Assembly: GCF_009727055.1 (NCBI RefSeq) | Contig: NC_052353.1 | Location: 59,898,014 to 59,962,013, forward strand | From: Benincasa hispida | Lineage: Eukaryota > Streptophyta > Magnoliopsida > Cucurbitales > Cucurbitaceae | Reading direction: 5' to 3' | Length of the DNA stretch: 64,000 nt | In this document: in pieces, positions 53,956-64,000 of the stretch | How positions within the stretch are numbered: the stretch's first letter is position 1 | Layout of the letters: each line of letters begins with the position of its first letter | Notes under the pieces: generated by a model | The model's input: the letters and a program-made list of their open reading frames with translations, nothing else | What the model was told of the DNA's origin: nothing | Databases searched by the model: none | Made by a program: the position numbers and the translations under genes

Positions 53956-56860
53956 ATGGCGAACCTAGTAGCAAATGAAATTGTTGAAGATCAATCTACT
54001 TCTAGACCTCCTTATTTTGATGGTTCAAATTATGCATATTAGAAAGCTATAAAGAAAATTTGTTTGCAATCTATTAACTATAATTTGTGGTGGATTGTTG
54101 CTAAGGGTCCTTATGTACCCATGAAAAAGGTTAATAATGTTGATAAGTCTAAATTAGAAGAAAGGTGTGACGAAAATGAAATGAAAAAATGTTCTTCTAG
54201 TGCGAAGGCTATTAATTGTTTGTATTATGCTTTGAGCAAAGATGAATTTAATAGAATATCCATGTGTTCTGTCACTCAAGAAATTTGGAATACTCTTGAA
54301 ATACTAATGAAGGAACAAATCAAGTTAAGGAGTCTAAAATTAGCATGCTTGTTCATAATTATGAATTATTTAAAATGGATGCTAATGAGTCTATAACGGA
54401 TATGTTTACTAGATTTACTAACATTATCAATACTTTGAAGGGGCTTGGTAAAGTCTATACAACATCCAAAAATGTTAGAAAAATTCTTAGGTCTCTACCT
54501 AAGACTTGGGAAGCAAAGGTGATGACAATCCAAGAAGCAAATGATCTCACCAAACTTCCATTGGAGGAACTCCTTGGCTCATTCATGTTCCATGAGGTTA
54601 TTATGAAGGAACACTTAGAGGATGAGTCCAAGAAGAAAAAGAACATTGCATTAAAGACCATTTCCTTGGAAGTTGATTCCGAAGATGAGGATGCCCACGA
54701 TAAAGACGATATTGACTATTTTTTATGTAAGTACAAAAATGTCATCAAGAAGAAGAAGCAACAAAAACACCTATCAACCCAGAGAGGGTCAAAAGGTGAG
54801 AAGAGCAAAAAGGATGGGGTGATTTGTTGTGGATGCAAAAAGCTAGGTCATATAAGAACGGATTATCCACTCCTAAAATCATCTAAGAAATTAAAGAAGA
54901 AGGAAATGAAGGCTACTTGGGATGATAGTGGTGAAAGTGGAAGTGGAAGTGGAAGTGATGGTGAAGAAGTGGCACACCTTGGTCTTATGGCTCATAGTGA
55001 AAAAGATGATGAACTTGATGATGAGGTAACTCTTGAACCCCCTTCTTATGATGAATTATTTGAAGCTTTTGAAAGTATGGAAAATGACTTGGAAAAACTT
55101 ATTTCAAAATATTTTGTGCTTAAAAAGTATTACAAAACTTTATCTAGTGAAACTAAATCTTTACTTGATGAAATTTCTTGCTTTAAAGAGAATGGATATG
55201 TTGTGCAAATTGATGGAATGAATATCTCTTGTGATAAACATGTTTGTGATTGTGATGAGAAAAATACATTGCTTGATAAAGTTAGATTTCTTGAGCATGA
55301 CAGTTGTGAAAAAAATTAATTTGATTAAATCAATTAAAGAAAAAGAATTAAATGTTTTACAAGAACTTGATAAAGCTAAAGAGTCTATTAAAAAGTTTAC
55401 AATAGGTGCTCAAATATTGAACAAAATAACTGAAGTAGGCAAGCCTTTTGGTGATAAGAGAGGTTTAGGCTATATTGATGAATGATCTACAACTTCAAAT
55501 TCTAAAATTATATTTGTTAAAGGATCTTCTATTCTAATATGCCTAATGTTGTGTCTAATAATGTTAAATCTTGTTTTGTGCCTATATGTCATAATTGTGG
55601 TGCTGAAGGTCACATTAGACCTAAGTGCTTTAAGTTGAAGTATGGTCACACTACTTCAAGAAGAAACTTTTTTTCAAAGTGAAAATTTTTACAATGTTCC
55701 AAGAAAGAATTTCTCTAAGAAGAGTAAAGTACATAAATTTGTTGTTAGAGATGAATCCTTGCATAACGTTGTTTGTTTTTCTTGTGGCAAATATGGGCAT
55801 AAAACTTATTCTTGTTACTTGTCTAATTCCAATGCTTTTAATGCTAATGCAAAAATGAAATGGATCCCTAAGTTTGTAAATGCTAATAATTGGACCCAAA
55901 CAAGTGAGGATACCAAATAATCAAACTTGATTTTTTTTTTTTTTTAATTTTGTTTGAAAGCCTCCAAGAAAAATAAGTGGTACTTGGATGTAGTTTCTTA
56001 AGGCACGTGACCGGAAACCGATTCAAGTTTATTTCTTTCTCCAAAAAGGATAGAGGCATGATAACTTTTGGTGACAACAAGAAAGGTAGAATTATTGGCA
56101 TGGGTAATATAGGTGATGAATCTTCTATTTTGATTTAAAATGTGCTTTTAGTTGATGGTTTAAAGCATGATTTACTTAGTATTAATCAATTGTGTGATAA
56201 AGGATTTAGAATTGTGTTTGATAAAAAGAATTTCGTCATTGAAAATGCTTGTGATAGAAAAGTCATGTTTGTTGGAAATAGGGATGAAAATGTGTATACC
56301 CTTGATTTGAATGATTGCCCTATTATTTATAAATGTCTTTCCGTGTTATGAGATGATTCTTGGTTATAGCATAGAAGACTAGGACATGCTAGCATTCACT
56401 TAATTTCAAATATTTCCAAGAATTCTTTGGTTAAAGGTCTTTCCAAATTTAAATTTGAAAAGGATAAAGTTTGTGACGCTTGCCAAATCGGTAAGCAAAC
56501 TATGTCTTCTTTCAAATTTAAAAATGTGATCTCTACTACTAGACCCTACAACTATTACACATTGACTTATTTGACCCTTCTAGAATTGCTAGCAATGGAG
56601 GAAATTATTATGCATTTGTGATAGTTGATGCTTTTTCTAGATTTACTTGGGTTTTTATGATAAAACATAAAGATGATGCTTTGAAAAGTTTTGTTAGTTT
56701 TGTTAAAGAGTTCAAAATGAAAAAAGATTTTTCTAATATTAGGAGTGATCATGGAGGAGAATTTGATATTATTGTTTTAAAAGCTTTTTATGAAGAAAAT
56801 GGTTTTTGTCATAATTTTTCGTTTCCAAGAACTCCTCAATAAAATGGTGTGGTTGAAAGA
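53956..56860 (+). pseudogene. SIRE-like copia gag-protease-integrase, broken
   Basis: ATG 53956 (MANLVANEIVEDQS). A TAG in the ...NYAY-stop-KAIKK segment is the first break. The gag core continues (LWWIVAKGPYVPMKK), shifts frame near 54335, and runs open for 324 codons (54345-55319). A first zinc knuckle, CCGCKKLGHIRTDYP, has Tyr where the last Cys should be. A second (CHNCGAEGHIRPKC, about 55590) and a third (CFSCGKYGHKTYSC, about 55776-55815) are intact. Three knuckles are unusual and fit the SIRE/Maximus lineage. The protease Asp is in WYLD (55979), then a frameshift follows. The integrase keeps RRLGHASIHLI, HIDLFDPSRI and IRSDHGGEF (its two Asp) and reaches VVER before an LTR cuts it at 56861. 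No reverse transcriptase remains. Confidence 0.87.
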
Positions 56861-57337
56861 TGTTGGGGTCGGTGCACTAAATCTCGTAGGGTTCTGTAGT
56901 TTATAATTATATTGTACAAACTATGTATTTATTTAATGAAATATGAGATGTTTTATTTGTCATTTAGTAGCGTTAAATTCACAAACCAATAAACTAACAT
57001 CTGAGGTTATCTTCTGTAGCTTAAACATGTATGTAGAGACGGATAGGTGGATCATGTTTAAATGATAACCTAAATAGTCTATAATAGATGGATAAAGTTT
57101 GATACCTTATCCTGGTGACACTCTGAGTATAGCTTACTTTGTAGATGTTACAATTGTTGTAAAAGACTACAAATGATTTGATCCTGATCATTAATATGGA
57201 GACATGTGAGTGGGAATATTCTATACAAAAGAGTTTATACAAGACCGGACCATGAAATGACTAGTCTCATTATATAACACTGTTCATAAAAGAGACTTAC
57301 ATTTCACAAGGATGACCATAGGTGACTTGACCTAAAT
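56861..57337 (+). mobile_element. Copia LTR fragment inserted in the integrase
   Basis: TGTTGGGGTCGGTGCACTAA, then the 'ctcgtagggttctgtagttt' and 'catgtatgtagagacgg' blocks of the 1277/59127 family. It ends abruptly at 'cctaaatcctagaaat' where the next transposon starts; the rest of the LTR ('gtgagttgggaactc' and on) is missing. Confidence 0.8.
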
Positions 57338-57450
57338 CCTAGAAATTTGGCCTTTTATGTCGGTTGGAAAAAATAAACACGGATGTATAATGTTGGTTGC
57401 AAAAAGAAAAAAAGAGCAGAAACTGACATTAAAGATATATTTAATCAGGC

Positions 57451-57479
57451 TACAATGTCGGTTTCAAACTGACATTGTA
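57451..57479. repeat. 29-bp subterminal palindrome
   Basis: Arms TACAATGTCGGTTT and AAACTGACATTGTA with one mismatch around a central C. The ATGTCGGTT/AACTGACAT word is typical of subterminal repeats in plant CACTA transposons. Confidence 0.8.
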
Positions 57480-57484
57480 GCTAA

Positions 57485-57960
57485 ACCCCATTTACTATCC
57501 CTTTTATTAAAAACCCTATTTTTTTCATTAATCAAATTTTCTTCTCTTTCTTTTTCTCACAAATTTTCTCTCCCTTAGAACCCTTTCGCCACCATCTCCA
57601 TCAATCCATCACCATCATTCATCAGATCTCCGTTCCCGCCACCTTCTTCCATTCCTTCATCAGATCTGCGTGTGTTCCAACTTCGTTCTTCCGATAGTCA
57701 ACTTCACTAGGTCTACCATTTACTCTTCCCTTTTATTAAAAACCCAATCTTGTTCATTTTTCAAACTTTCTTTTCTCTCTTTTTCTCACAAATTTCCTCT
57801 CCCTCAGAAATCTCTCGCCACCATCTTCATTAGTCCGTCAACTTCGTTCGTCAAATCTAACTCCACGTGTGGCCACCATCTTTCGTTCCTTCATCAAATC
57901 TATGTGCATTCCAACTTCGTCTGTTCGATCGTCAGCTTCACCAGGTCTACCATTTATTTG
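57485..57960. repeat. Direct duplication of about 235 bp
   Basis: 57485-57720 and 57716-57960 both run 'catttact...cccttttattaaaaaccc', 'ctttttctcacaaattt', 'ctctccct..agaa..', 'tcgccaccatct.cat'. The block is pyrimidine-rich and looks like a 5' untranslated leader copied twice, possibly from the captured gene. A third partial copy follows to 58050. Confidence 0.75.
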
Positions 57961-58229
57961 TCCGTTAGGTCCGCGTCGATTCGTTCGTCGCCGTGAGTCA
58001 TGTGTCAGATTTTTTTTATTCCTTCGTCAAATCGTCGATTCATTCGTCAGATTCGCCAACCTATCGTTCTTCAACCCAATCTCAGCTCATATATGTTCCA
58101 ATATTTAAGCTCTACTCATATCTGTTCGAGCTCCAATTTGTTCAAGATCTTCAAGGTCTGATTTGTTTCAATTTTGTACTAGTGATGAAATTCAAAAGAA
58201 GGTAGTTTGGTTATCCATTATGTCATCTC

Positions 58230-59126
58230 CCTCACCTCCATGTCTTCAATCTGGCTGCTGATATGAGTAGTATGGGCTTCATCCAATCCAATCACTCTGT
58301 TATTATGTATAATAACACCATGATCAACTTCAATATTCTTGAAGCTGCAAGAATCAATGGAGTTAAGAGGTTAGTTTTCAACAAAAATTTTCTAAATTCG
58401 TGGTGTTTAGGCATGCTTTGAATCTTTAATGGTACAAGGTTTGTTGGTCAATGTTTTTATGCTTTAGAGTTATGGCTTGTCGGTGGGAGTAGGGTCAGGA
58501 TGAGCTAAATATTTTTTAAAGGGGAATATATTTTATTCTAAATCTTTTTAATTTGAGATTATTCCATCCTTTGTTGTTGGTTTTGTCCCTACTAATGAGA
58601 AAGGAAGTACCCAATAGATAATTTGATCTTCTATCACTCGAGTGCAGGTTTTTCTACGCTTCAAGTGCTTGCATCTACCCCGAATTTAAGCAATTGGAAA
58701 CTAATGTAAGCTTGAAAGAATCAGATGCTTGGCATGTTGAGGTTCATATTTACTTATGTGTTAATGATTTGGAAATGAAACCACTGTTAGATATATGCTT
58801 ATTAAAATCATGTTAACGTTTGTTCGTAGCCCCAAGATGCTTATGGTTTGGAGAAGCTTGCTATATAGGAGTTGTGCAAACATTATACTAAGGATTTCGG
58901 TATTGAATTTCGAATTAAGAGGTTCCACAACATTTATGGTCTATTTGGAACATGGAAAGGTAGATCTAAATGCAAGAAATGGTTATGTTATCTCTAGACA
59001 ATTCATAATGTAAGATCTAATGCTATCAGTCCATTCATATAGGTGGAAGGGAAAAGGCTCTTGCTGCATTCTGCAGAAAGGCCTCACTTCTATAGACAAG
59101 TTTGAGATGTGGGGAGATGGTCTTCA
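58230..59126 (+). pseudogene. GDP-mannose 3,5-epimerase gene fragment with introns
   Basis: Four exon pieces separated by GT-AG introns match plant GDP-mannose 3,5-epimerase, an ascorbate-pathway enzyme of the short-chain dehydrogenase type. Exon a (about 58230-58369): HVFNLAADMSSMGFIQSNHS and LEAARINGVKR. Exon b (58648-58741): FFYASSACIYPEFKQLETNV, with the catalytic Cys region. Exon c (58830-58959): PQDAYGLEKL with the YxxxK catalytic pair, then a TAG (LAI-stop-ELCKHY). Exon d (59043-59126): GGREKALAAFCRKAS, a 1-bp deletion, then DKFEMWGDGLH. Introns 58370-58647, 58742-58829 and 58960-59042. The first and last parts of the gene are missing. Retained introns show it was captured as DNA, not through mRNA. 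An LTR cuts it at 59127. Non-functional. Confidence 0.88.
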
Positions 59127-61178
59127 TGTTTGGGTTAAAGCCCTAAAGTCTCGTGTTCTGTAGTTTGTAAACAGTATATATGAACACTAGTGATTGTTAA
59201 TATATGATATTTACTTCACATCTTGTTGTTTTGCTCGGTTATTTATTTTATTTGCTTTACCACAAACCAATAAACATAAAATCCCTGGTTATCTGTATGT
59301 GACTCAAGCATGGATGTGGTGACATACAAGTGGATCATGTCTTCAGTCATAACCAAAATGGTCAGTAGTATATGGATATAGGAGGGACTTCTTATCCTGA
59401 TAATGAATGGACGCGACCCGCTTTGTGGAATGGTCACAAGCATTGTGACTTTCCATAGATGGTCTGATCCAGATCATTCGTGTTGGGGACATGGGAGTGG
59501 GGGCGTCCTATACAAAGAGTTTGTATCAAACCTGACCACGAAGTGTTAATGTCTCGTTATATAACACCGTTCATGGTAGAGACTTCACTTCACTAGGATG
59601 ACCATAGGTAATATAACCCCAATCCTGAGTGAGTTGGGAACTCTTACCATTGAGGGCAATCGTTTGATTTGTATGGGTGTGAGTGGCCAAGTCGTCGATT
59701 CAAATCTACCATTTTAGGGATTCGTCTAATTTGGGAGCTGGGAACTCAGCTACACAAGATGGAATTCACTCTTTCCCCGAGGCAGGGGTAAGTAGATAGA
59801 TGGCTCCCGTAAGGGCTGATTCTGGGGCTTGAACGATGTGGCGCCACACACCTTCTCTTGGCCCGAGAGGTGTTCACACATGGTTGAACTATGTTGTATT
59901 GTTCATTAGAGGAATCAATGGTACTTAAGAAGTGAGATGTAACTACAGGGGCAAAATGGTAAATTGACCCGACTGTACTTACGAGCATCTGTGAAGGGTC
60001 ATCGTACTCATGATTGGTTATGTCCGATAGACACATAAATATATCTGTGGTAAGAAGAGTTCAGTTGTTGGTCTTTAGTGGAATCATTGACAGTTAACGG
60101 ATGGTGAATCTCTTTGCTAAAGAGTTTAGTCAGCTATTCACATACTGTTGGAGCTTCGAGCCACGGGTCCATTAGGTCACTTGAGTGGCTTGGATAAAGT
60201 CGAGAACCAGTGTTTGGGTTAATTTGAAATGTTCAAATTGACTAGAGGAAGTTCAATTATATATGATATAATTGGACTGGTTAGTTATATATGATATAAT
60301 TGACTAAATGTATGAGATACATTATTTTGGAGGAAATTAGATATAAATATGATTTATATCAAGTAGAGGAGAAAATACTATAGTAGATATATGATATGTA
60401 ACTACAGGAGATAAATATAATATGATTATATTTATTAATTAAATTAATTGATTAATTATTTGATAATTAACCGATTAATCTACGTTCAGACGTGGGAAAT
60501 GGGGCTGCAAAGGTTATGGTAACCGGTAAGTTAAAGCTATGAAAATCATTTTCATTTTATAATTCAATCGTGCATTCGTATCGCCCGCGCCCAAAAAGAA
60601 TCCGTGAAAGAGCGATCGTGAGAGCCTATATGATAGAAGCTCGTTCGTCTAAACGATCGTCTAGTTCACATGTTCTCTAAACGATCGTATACATCTTTTC
60701 TAAACGATCATTCAGTTTTTTCTAAACGATCATGTAGTATAAGAATTTTCACTATACGATAGCAGAGTTCATCTCTCACTTTCTTATCGTCTACACGACG
60801 TCTTCTCCTCAATCCTCTATCAAACTCACCAGAGCCCACTATTTGGGTTTTTGACGTCGAGGATACCCGAGTTTCTCTTGTGGTGGTGTCGTCCCTGCGG
60901 CTTGTTCGTGTATGTTCAGATCATGCTGTTGCAGTCGACAGACTCACCGGGTGCTGGTAGATCGGTGGGAGTTTTTCGCTGCTTTAGGTTCAGTCGTTCA
61001 AAATGTGTCTTCATCTGGTATGAAACCTTTCCTTGTGTTTTATTGTATTCTGAGCATGCAGATTATGAGTTTAATATGCATAACTATTTGTATGGAATGT
61101 ATATCGTTTATGTTTCAGTCACTGTGAAATCGGAGCGATCTAAGCCGACTCATGGAACTCTCGGTATGAGATCCTTCA
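59127..61178 (+). mobile_element. 5' LTR of a copia element, 2.05 kb
   Basis: TGTTTGGGTTAAAGCCC to ...TGAGATCCTTCA, full length, followed by the primer site. It is the reference copy for the family seen at 1, 1277, 7204, 9816 and 56861. It includes an ACGATCG array (60600-60770). Confidence 0.9.
60600..60770 (+). repeat. 'taaacgatcgt' array in LTR
   Basis: Seven CGATC(G)-type words in about 170 bp ('gagcgatcgtgag', 'ctaaacgatcgtctag', 'taaacgatcgtatac', 'taaacgatcattcag', 'taaacgatcatgtag'). Comparable to the minus-strand array at 10180-10460. Confidence 0.6.
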
Positions 61179-61180
61179 AT

Positions 61181-61193
61181 TGGTATCAGAGCC
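61181..61193 (+). other. Primer binding site (tRNA-Met)
   Basis: TGGTATCAGAGCC two bases after the LTR end. Confidence 0.9.
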
Positions 61194-61202
61194 AGGTCAG
61201 CA

Positions 61203-64000
61203 TAATCCTACATTCTTTGCCAGAGAGCTTCCTGCACTTTGTTAGCAATGGGATTCTTAATAAAGTGAAATATAACTTTACAACTCTCCTCAACGAGTTG
61301 AGACATACCAATCTTTATTGAAAAGTAAGGAGAGGCAGAAGGGTGAGGAAAATGTTGCTTCATCCTCAAGGACGTTCATTAGAGGTTCGATCTCAAAAAT
61401 GAAGTCTTCACCTTCTACTTCTAACTCTACAAAGGGGAAGAAGAAGAAGGGTGGTAAGGGAAAAGGGAAGACACCTATTAACCCACCGCCTGTCGAGTCC
61501 ACCAGTTGCTAAGGGAAAGTGTTTCCATTACAACCAAGATGGACATTGGAAGAGGAACTATCCTCGATATCTGAAGGAGAAAAAAGCATCCAAGGCGGAT
61601 AAAGGTAAATGTGATTTACTTGTGCTCGAAACTTGTTTAGTGGAGAATGATGATTCAGCCTGTATAATTGATTCAAGCGCCACTGACCATGTTTGTTCTT
61701 CTTTTCAGGGGATTAGATCTTGACAACAGCTAGAGGCTGGTGAGATGACGATGCGAGTAGGCACTGGGCACATTGTCTCAGTTGTGGTAATGGGAGGACT
61801 CCAGTTTACTTTACAAAATAGGTTTCTAATTTTAAATGATGTATATATTGTTCCTGAACTAAAAAGGAACCTTATTTCTGTAAAGTATTTATTGCAATGT
61901 AAATATACTATTTCTTTTAATTTGAGTAAAGCGTTTATTCATAAAGATGGTGTTTTTATTTGCACAACAAATCTAGAATCAAATTTATATATGTTAAGGT
62001 TGTTAGCCATTAATTCCCTCCATAGTACTAAAATGTTCAAAACTGTTGTAACTCAATCAAAACGTCAACGAATTTCTCAAAAAGAAAATGCCCAACTTTG
62101 GCATCTACGTTTAGGGCACACCAATGTCAATAGGATTGAGAGATTGTTGAAGAATGGACTTCTAAGTGAGTTAAAGAAAATTCTTTACCTGTATGTGAAT
62201 CTTACCTTGACGTTAAGATGACTAAATGACCTTTTACTGGAAAAGGTTTTAGAGCCAAGGAGCCTCTTGAGTTAGTACATTCTGGCCTTTGTGGTCCTAT
62301 GAATGTGTGAGCCCAAGGTGGTTATGAGTATTTTATCAGTTTTACTGATGATTACTCCAGGTACGGGTATGTTTATCTTTTGCAACGGAAGTCTGAATCC
62401 TTTGAAAAGTTCAAAGAGTTCAAGGCCGAAGTTTAAAATGCATTGTATAGACGGATTAAAATACTTCGATCAGATCGAGGTGGAGAGTTTTTGGACTCCA
62501 AATTCCAGGACTATTTAATAGAACATGGAATCGTTTCCCAACTCTCAGCGTCGGGTACACCTCAGCATAATGGTGTAGCGGAGAGAAGAAACAGGACATT
62601 GTTAGACATGGTTCAATTGATGATGAGTTACGCTTCCTTACCGGACTCATTTTGGGGTTTCGCAGTGGAGACAACAGTGTACATACTCAACTGTGTTCCC
62701 TCCAAAAGTGTTGCATGAACATCTCTAGAGTTGTGGAACGGGCGTAAAGCTAGTTTACGTCATTTTCGCATTTGGGGTTGCCCTGCACATGTGCTTGAGG
62801 CTAATCCCAAGAAGTTGGAACCACGGTCGAGGTTATGCCTCTTTGTAGGCTACCTCAAAGATACACGAGGGGGTTATTTTTATGATCCAATGAAAAATAG
62901 GGTGTTTGTTTCAACAAACACTACTTTCCTGGAGGAAAATCATATAAGAGAGCACAGTCCACGGAGCAAAGTCATGTTGCGTGAGCATTCCAATGAAACT
63001 ACTGAAACTTCAACAAGAGTTGTTGAAGAGCTTGCTACATCAACAAGAGTTGTTGATGGGAGTTCATCGAGTAGATCGGTTCCACCTCAAGAGTTAAGGG
63101 AACCTCGACGTAATGGGAGGGTTGCAAACCCACCCGTTTACTAAGTGGGTTTCACGAAAATCCTTGCTGTCATAGCAGATGGAAACGCTGAGGATCCGTT
63201 GTCTTATAAGAAGGCAATGAAGGATGTTGACCGAGATGAATGGGTCAAGGCCATGGATCACGAGATGGAGTCGATGTACTTCAACTCAGTATGGGATCTT
63301 GTAGATCAGCCTGATGGGGTTTGCCCTATAAGTTGTAAATGGATCTACAAGCGCAAATGGGGTGCTAATGGGAAGATACAGACCTTCAAGGCTTGACTTG
63401 TGGTAAAGGGTTATACCTAGGTAGAGGGAGTCGGCTATGAGGAGACTTTCTCGCCTATTGCCATGTTAAAGTCGATCCACATCCTCCTGTTCATTGTAGC
63501 TTATTATAATTATGAGATCTGGCAAATGGATGTCAAGACAGCCTTTCTGAATGGCAATCTTGAGAAGACCATTTATATGGTGCAACCCGAGGGATTCATA
63601 GCCCAAAGTCAAGAGCAAAAGGTTTGCAAACTGAATCGGTCCATTTATGGACTAAAACAGGTGTCTCGATCTTGGAACATACAATTTAATGTTGTGATCA
63701 AGTCGTATGGCTATGACCAAAACGTTGATAAACCTTGTGTCTACAAGAAGATCATCAATGCTTCAATAGTTTTCTTAGTGTTGTATGTGGACGATATCCT
63801 ACTTATTGGAAATGATGTCGATCTACTGACTGCAGTTAAGAACTGGATAGCGACCCAATTCCAAATGAAAGATTTGGGAGAGGCTCAGTTTGTTCTAGGT
63901 ATCCAGATCTTTTTGGATTGTAAGAACAAAATGCTAGCACTGCCTCAGGCATCGTACATTGACAAGATGTTGCTCAAGTACTCGATGCAGGACTCCAAGA
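61203..64000 (+). pseudogene. Copia gag-pol, 5' deleted, continuing past the window
   Basis: The primer site is followed almost at once by the gag C-terminal part (LPESFLHFVSNGI), so the leader and the first half of gag are deleted. The zinc knuckle reads CFHYNQDGHWKRNYP, with two of three Cys replaced by Tyr. The protease site is DSSATDH (Gly to Ser). The integrase has HLRLGHTNVNR, then HSGLCGP where the first catalytic Asp is Gly; LRSDRGGEF and NGVAERRNRT keep the second Asp and the Glu. A duplicated linker TSTRVVEELATSTRVVDG follows (about 63010). The reverse transcriptase (63145 on) has QMDVKTAFLNG and LYVDDILLIGND intact, with stops at about 63394 and 63418. Other stops lie at 61724, 62219, 62716 and 63142. 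It runs off the window end before RNase H. Confidence 0.9.

Larger units (their letters stand above)
57338..59126 (+). mobile_element. CACTA-like segment carrying a host gene fragment
   Basis: The left end 'cctagaaatttggcctttta' resembles the CACTA terminus (CACTAGAAATTTGGCC pattern) with the first bases changed. It is followed by subterminal ATGTCGGTT / AACTGACATT words in both orientations, including a 29-bp palindrome at 57451-57479. The interior is a duplicated CT-rich block and a GDP-mannose epimerase pseudogene with introns. The right end is cut by the LTR at 59127, so the second terminus is absent and the class assignment rests on one end. Confidence 0.6.

Noticed and set aside
1..64000. 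tRNA, rRNA or other structural RNA genes
   Set aside because: Primer-binding sites resemble the tRNA-Met end only; no cloverleaf or rRNA-like segment was recognised by eye.

Overview
This window is plant nuclear DNA. It is AT-rich, has dozens of nested long terminal repeat (LTR) fragments with tRNA-Met-type primer sites, and carries plant-specific gene families (Kunitz inhibitor, plant mobile domain, GDP-mannose epimerase). The repeat and gag types look like those of a cucurbit; that placement is from familiarity, not from a search. Only one gene looks intact and functional: an intronless Kunitz-type protease inhibitor at 37304-37891. Almost everything else is transposable-element sequence in several stages of decay.

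Layout. 1-12521: Ty1/copia LTR pieces in both orientations, an organelle-like block (246-1276), a broken gag-protease, a large inverted copy of the same leader and LTR (5560-9198), and a solo LTR (9816-11557) with a clean AAATT target duplication. 12527-19215: a dead minus-strand copia gag-pol split by two solo LTRs (13897-16710 and 16766-18629), each with a near-perfect target duplication. 20214-27919: a non-autonomous plus-strand copia element with two LTRs, a decayed gag and no pol. 28450-30090: minus-strand scraps of a copia gag and of a Ty3/gypsy gag plus LTR. 30242-35813: a complete Mutator-like element (MULE) with terminal inverted repeats, a 10-bp target duplication, a decayed transposase, a decayed intron-containing plant mobile domain gene, and palindromic subterminal repeats.

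35824-41300: the only gene-like island, holding the Kunitz gene and AT-rich flanks. 41400-52480: a minus-strand copia LTR split by a complete two-LTR gypsy element (42459-52223, GTACC target duplication). That element has a gag but no recognisable pol, and contains a further solo LTR and long tandem repeats. 52614-56860: a SIRE-like copia element with three gag zinc knuckles, cut in its integrase by another LTR (56861). 57338-59126: a CACTA-like segment carrying a GDP-mannose 3,5-epimerase pseudogene that still has introns. 59127-64000: a copia element whose reverse transcriptase is still mostly readable and runs off the window end.

The genes do not form a pathway; the window is a layered insertion history. 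The most interesting signals are the MULE with its plant mobile domain cargo and palindromes, the captured epimerase fragment, the head-to-head retroelement leaders, and the recurring short palindromes centred on GATC, GTAC or TATAA that mark otherwise different elements.
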